A DNA stretch of 7,205 bases from Candidatus Omnitrophota bacterium (GTDB taxonomy: Bacteria > Omnitrophota > Omnitrophia > Omnitrophales > Aquincolibacteriaceae): positions 1 to 7,205 of the forward strand of contig JAHFHB010000096.1 of NCBI GenBank assembly GCA_023247135.1. Reading direction: 5' to 3'. The translations under genes and the position numbers were made by a program. Under the pieces are notes generated by a model. The model was given only the letters and a program-made list of their open reading frames with translations, searched no databases and had not been told where the DNA came from. Numbering within the stretch: the first letter of the stretch is position 1; every line of letters begins with the position of its first letter. Of the stretch, positions 5,310-7,205 are shown piece after piece.

Positions 5310-6527
5310 ATGACAACTCAAAAAAATCCATTCACAAATCTGATGGTATTCGTCTTAGCGATTGGGTTTTGTTTCGCCAGTCTTGAGATTTTTTTCAGAA
5401 CCACGCACTGGCTCGGCGCACGGGCTTCCTGGGCCCGGCCCGATGCCCTGATCGGCTGGGGGCTGGCCCCCGGGAAACAATACTTTTATCCGCATGAAAA
5501 TCCTTCAGGCGTTTATTTCGACGTGAATCGATTCGGCTACCGCGATAAGGAATGGGCCGAGGAAAAACCCGCAGGAGTCTTCCGCGTGGCCGTGCTCGGC
5601 GACAGCTATGTCGAGGCCCTGCAAGTCACCCGCGATAAAACATTTCCCGCACTGGCTGAAAAAAAACTGGCGCAGGCGACGGGCCGTAAAATTGAATTCA
5701 TGAATTTCGGGCGTTCGTGCTTCACACAGAGTGAAGAGCGGCTGGTGCTCGAGCGGGACATCCTGAAATTCAAGCCCGATTTAATCATTCTTTTTTACTA
5801 TGCCATCAACGATATCGGCGATTTGCACCCTAAAACAGCGCTCAGCCTGATGCGCCCCTTTTACGAAGAACGGCCGGATGGCAGCCTGAAGCTGGACACG
5901 AGTTTCAATAAAACCCGTGCCTTCAAAATAAAAACATGGCTGAATCCGTTCAAACAGCGCTCCACCCTGATCAGTTTGATCACGGAACGCTTTATTATTT
6001 TTGAGCGCGTCAAACAGGCAGAGCAGACCGGCCTTTTAGGAAGCGACCCGGACGCCCGCGAGTCCCTGCGGGCCTATCTGAGCCTGGCCACCTCGACCCC
6101 CGAGCCGCAATACATTCAAAATTATCAGCTGAGCAAGCGGCTTTTGGCGGACATGGCCCGGCTCGGCAGAGCGCACCGGGCGCGCTTCATGCTCGTCAAC
6201 ATTGATTTGCCTTCTTATCTGCCCGAGGCCGCGCAGAAGTTCAAAAGCGTCAACCCGACTTTTAACCCAGATTTTTTCGACGAAGACCTCGCTGCGTTTG
6301 CCGCCAAGGAAGGCATGTTGTTCATCGGGTTGGAAGAAATCTTCAGGCAAAAGGCCCAGGAAATCGGTCGTCCCCTGCACTTCAAATATTGGGATGCCAT
6401 CGGGATTAAAGGATATTGGGAATACGGCGCGCATACGGGGCATTGGAATGAGGCCGGCCATGCGCTGGTGGCGGGCCAGCTCGTTGAAAAAATTCAACCG
6501 CTTCTGGTGGAAGGAGCGGGCGCATGA
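5310..6527 (+). CDS. Membrane-anchored SGNH-hydrolase-like protein, putative polysaccharide O-acetyltransferase partner
   Basis: A 405-residue protein with an N-terminal hydrophobic anchor (about 10-29), so the domain probably faces the periplasm. SGNH blocks: VLGDSYVEALQV with nucleophile Ser99 (95-106), NFGRS with oxyanion Gly134 (132-136), YYAINDI with Asn167 (163-169) and HTGHWNEAGHALVA with His378 (375-388). A pre-domain motif NRFGYRDKE (73-81) is shared in kind with the next gene. The Asp normally two or three residues before the catalytic His is absent (His375 and Thr376 stand there), so the triad may be a dyad or use another acid. It starts 4 nt after the acyltransferase stop with no clear ribosome binding site, suggesting translational coupling. 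By analogy with PatA/PatB and AlgJ/AlgX systems it may transfer acyl groups delivered by the membrane partner; a deacetylase or esterase is the alternative. Confidence 0.87.
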   Translation: MTTQKNPFTNLMVFVLAIGFCFASLEIFFRTTHWLGARASWARPDALIGWGLAPGKQYFYPHENPSGVYFDVNRFGYRDKEWAEEKPAGVFRVAVLGDSYVEALQVTRDKTFPALAEKKLAQATGRKIEFMNFGRSCFTQSEERLVLERDILKFKPDLIILFYYAINDIGDLHPKTALSLMRPFYEERPDGSLKLDTSFNKTRAFKIKTWLNPFKQRSTLISLITERFIIFERVKQAEQTGLLGSDPDARESLRAYLSLATSTPEPQYIQNYQLSKRLLADMARLGRAHRARFMLVNIDLPSYLPEAAQKFKSVNPTFNPDFFDEDLAAFAAKEGMLFIGLEEIFRQKAQEIGRPLHFKYWDAIGIKGYWEYGAHTGHWNEAGHALVAGQLVEKIQPLLVEGAGA

Positions 6528-7205
6528 TCCGCCGGTTTTTGCAAAGGCTGGGCCTGCTAGCTTTTTCGTTTTTAATGTGCACGCTCACAATTTTCACGAT
6601 CTTTGAGCTGTTCCCCGCCCTCCCCGATCACCTGCCCCTGCAGGGTATCCATTATTACGCGCTCAAAGAACGCTATCTCCCCGACTCCGAACTGGTTTTC
6701 CGCCGCAAACCGCTTTACCGCTACCAAGGTTATTTCGTCGGGGATCACTACGGTTTATTCAGCGATAAAAATGCCCCGCGAATTCCTTACCGCGCCCGCT
6801 TTGATGAAAATGGTTTTCGCAACGAGCCGCATGCGCCCGCTCCCGACGTGATTCTTTTGGGAGATTCGTTTCTGGAATTCGGGATGGACGAAAACGATAC
6901 GCTCGCGGGCCGACTGGCCGCTCAAACGGGCCTGCGCACTGCCAACTACGGCATGGAATGGTACGGCCCAGCCCAATACGTCACGGCCTTCAGGCGTTAT
7001 GCCGTCGATTTGGGCGCCAAAACCGCTGTGCTCTGCTTTTTTGAAGGCAATGACCTACGCGACACCGGGCAATACTTAAACTGGAAACGCGGCGGTGATT
7101 ACTACCACTTCAATCTCACGCGCAAAAACTTCCTGCAGCGTTATCTGATCACTTTCAAAGATTCCATGGCTTTCGCTGCCAAATTATTTTGCGCGGGCTG
7201 GATCC
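6524..7205 (+). CDS. Second SGNH-hydrolase-like membrane-anchored protein (truncated by window end)
   Basis: The first 227 residues of a second SGNH protein. It starts at ATG 6524, which overlaps the previous stop codon as ATGA, with AAGGAG (6511-6516) 7 nt upstream, so it is translationally coupled. An N-terminal arginine-rich start and hydrophobic anchor (about 8-32) place the rest outside the cytoplasm. ENGFRNEP (95-102) precedes ILLGDSFLEFGM with Ser115 (110-121), then ANYGMEWYGP with Gly143 (140-149) and FFEGNDLRD with Asn176 (172-180); the His block lies beyond the window. It is related in layout to the upstream SGNH protein but clearly divergent, not a recent duplicate. It probably works in the same glycan acylation system, perhaps with a different acceptor or as a carrier. 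No stop codon is visible before the end of the window. Confidence 0.87.
   Translation, partial: MIRRFLQRLGLLAFSFLMCTLTIFTIFELFPALPDHLPLQGIHYYALKERYLPDSELVFRRKPLYRYQGYFVGDHYGLFSDKNAPRIPYRARFDENGFRNEPHAPAPDVILLGDSFLEFGMDENDTLAGRLAAQTGLRTANYGMEWYGPAQYVTAFRRYAVDLGAKTAVLCFFEGNDLRDTGQYLNWKRGGDYYHFNLTRKNFLQRYLITFKDSMAFAAKLFCAGWI

Noticed and set aside
7200..7205. Window ends exactly on a GGATCC site, possibly a cloning boundary
   Set aside because: Another GGATCC occurs inside ribBA (about 397-402) and the left end is not such a site, so it may be chance; it tells nothing about biology.
1..7205. CRISPR array, tRNA, rRNA or insertion sequence
   Set aside because: No regularly spaced repeats, no cloverleaf or rRNA-like stretches, and no transposase or terminal inverted repeats were recognised on either strand.

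Overview
The window looks like a chromosomal segment of a Gram-negative-type bacterium: moderate GC, sigma70-like promoters, AAGGAG-type ribosome binding sites, secreted and inner-membrane polysaccharide enzymes, and GEMM-I cyclic-dinucleotide riboswitches. The taxon cannot be fixed from sequence alone. A deltaproteobacterium or a candidate phylum such as Omnitrophota would fit, but this is only an impression.

Layout. (1) At 1-748, minus strand, is the N-terminal two thirds of a bifunctional riboflavin gene ribBA, with its own promoter at 782-810. (2) At about 882-1302, plus strand, is a roughly 390-nt leader. It starts from a TTGACA/extended -10 promoter and carries two complete class-I GEMM aptamers in tandem (937-1077 and 1099-1253), followed by a hairpin that presents the Shine-Dalgarno sequence in its loop. 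(3) At 1303-1830 the leader controls a small exported transglutaminase-fold cysteine protease with a LapG-like GDCED active site, closed by an intrinsic terminator at 1829-1888. (4) At 1967-3409 is a polyprenyl-phosphate sugar phosphotransferase that starts exopolysaccharide synthesis. It converges on and overlaps a minus-strand WecB/TagA/CpsF glycosyltransferase (3354-4181). (5) At 4274-7205 is a tight plus-strand operon: an acyltransferase-3 membrane protein followed by two SGNH-hydrolase-like proteins. The last one overlaps its neighbour by ATGA and runs off the window.

How it fits together. The phosphotransferase and glycosyltransferase would build the start of a lipid-linked glycan. The acyltransferase-3 protein and the SGNH proteins resemble a two-part system that O-acetylates an extracytoplasmic polysaccharide. 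The protease sits beside them under a nucleotide second-messenger leader. Cyclic-di-GMP commonly co-ordinates biofilm matrix synthesis and, through LapG proteases, surface-adhesin release.

The most notable element is the tandem leader. The two aptamers have almost identical cores but differ at the ligand-discriminating base: A950 in copy 1, typical of cyclic AMP-GMP sensing variants, and G1113 in copy 2, typical of c-di-GMP sensing. Each copy has been expanded by a different two-hairpin insertion. The linker between them can fold into a hairpin that uses one strand of each copy's P1 stem. This suggests a two-input or co-operative RNA switch in front of a LapG-like protease.
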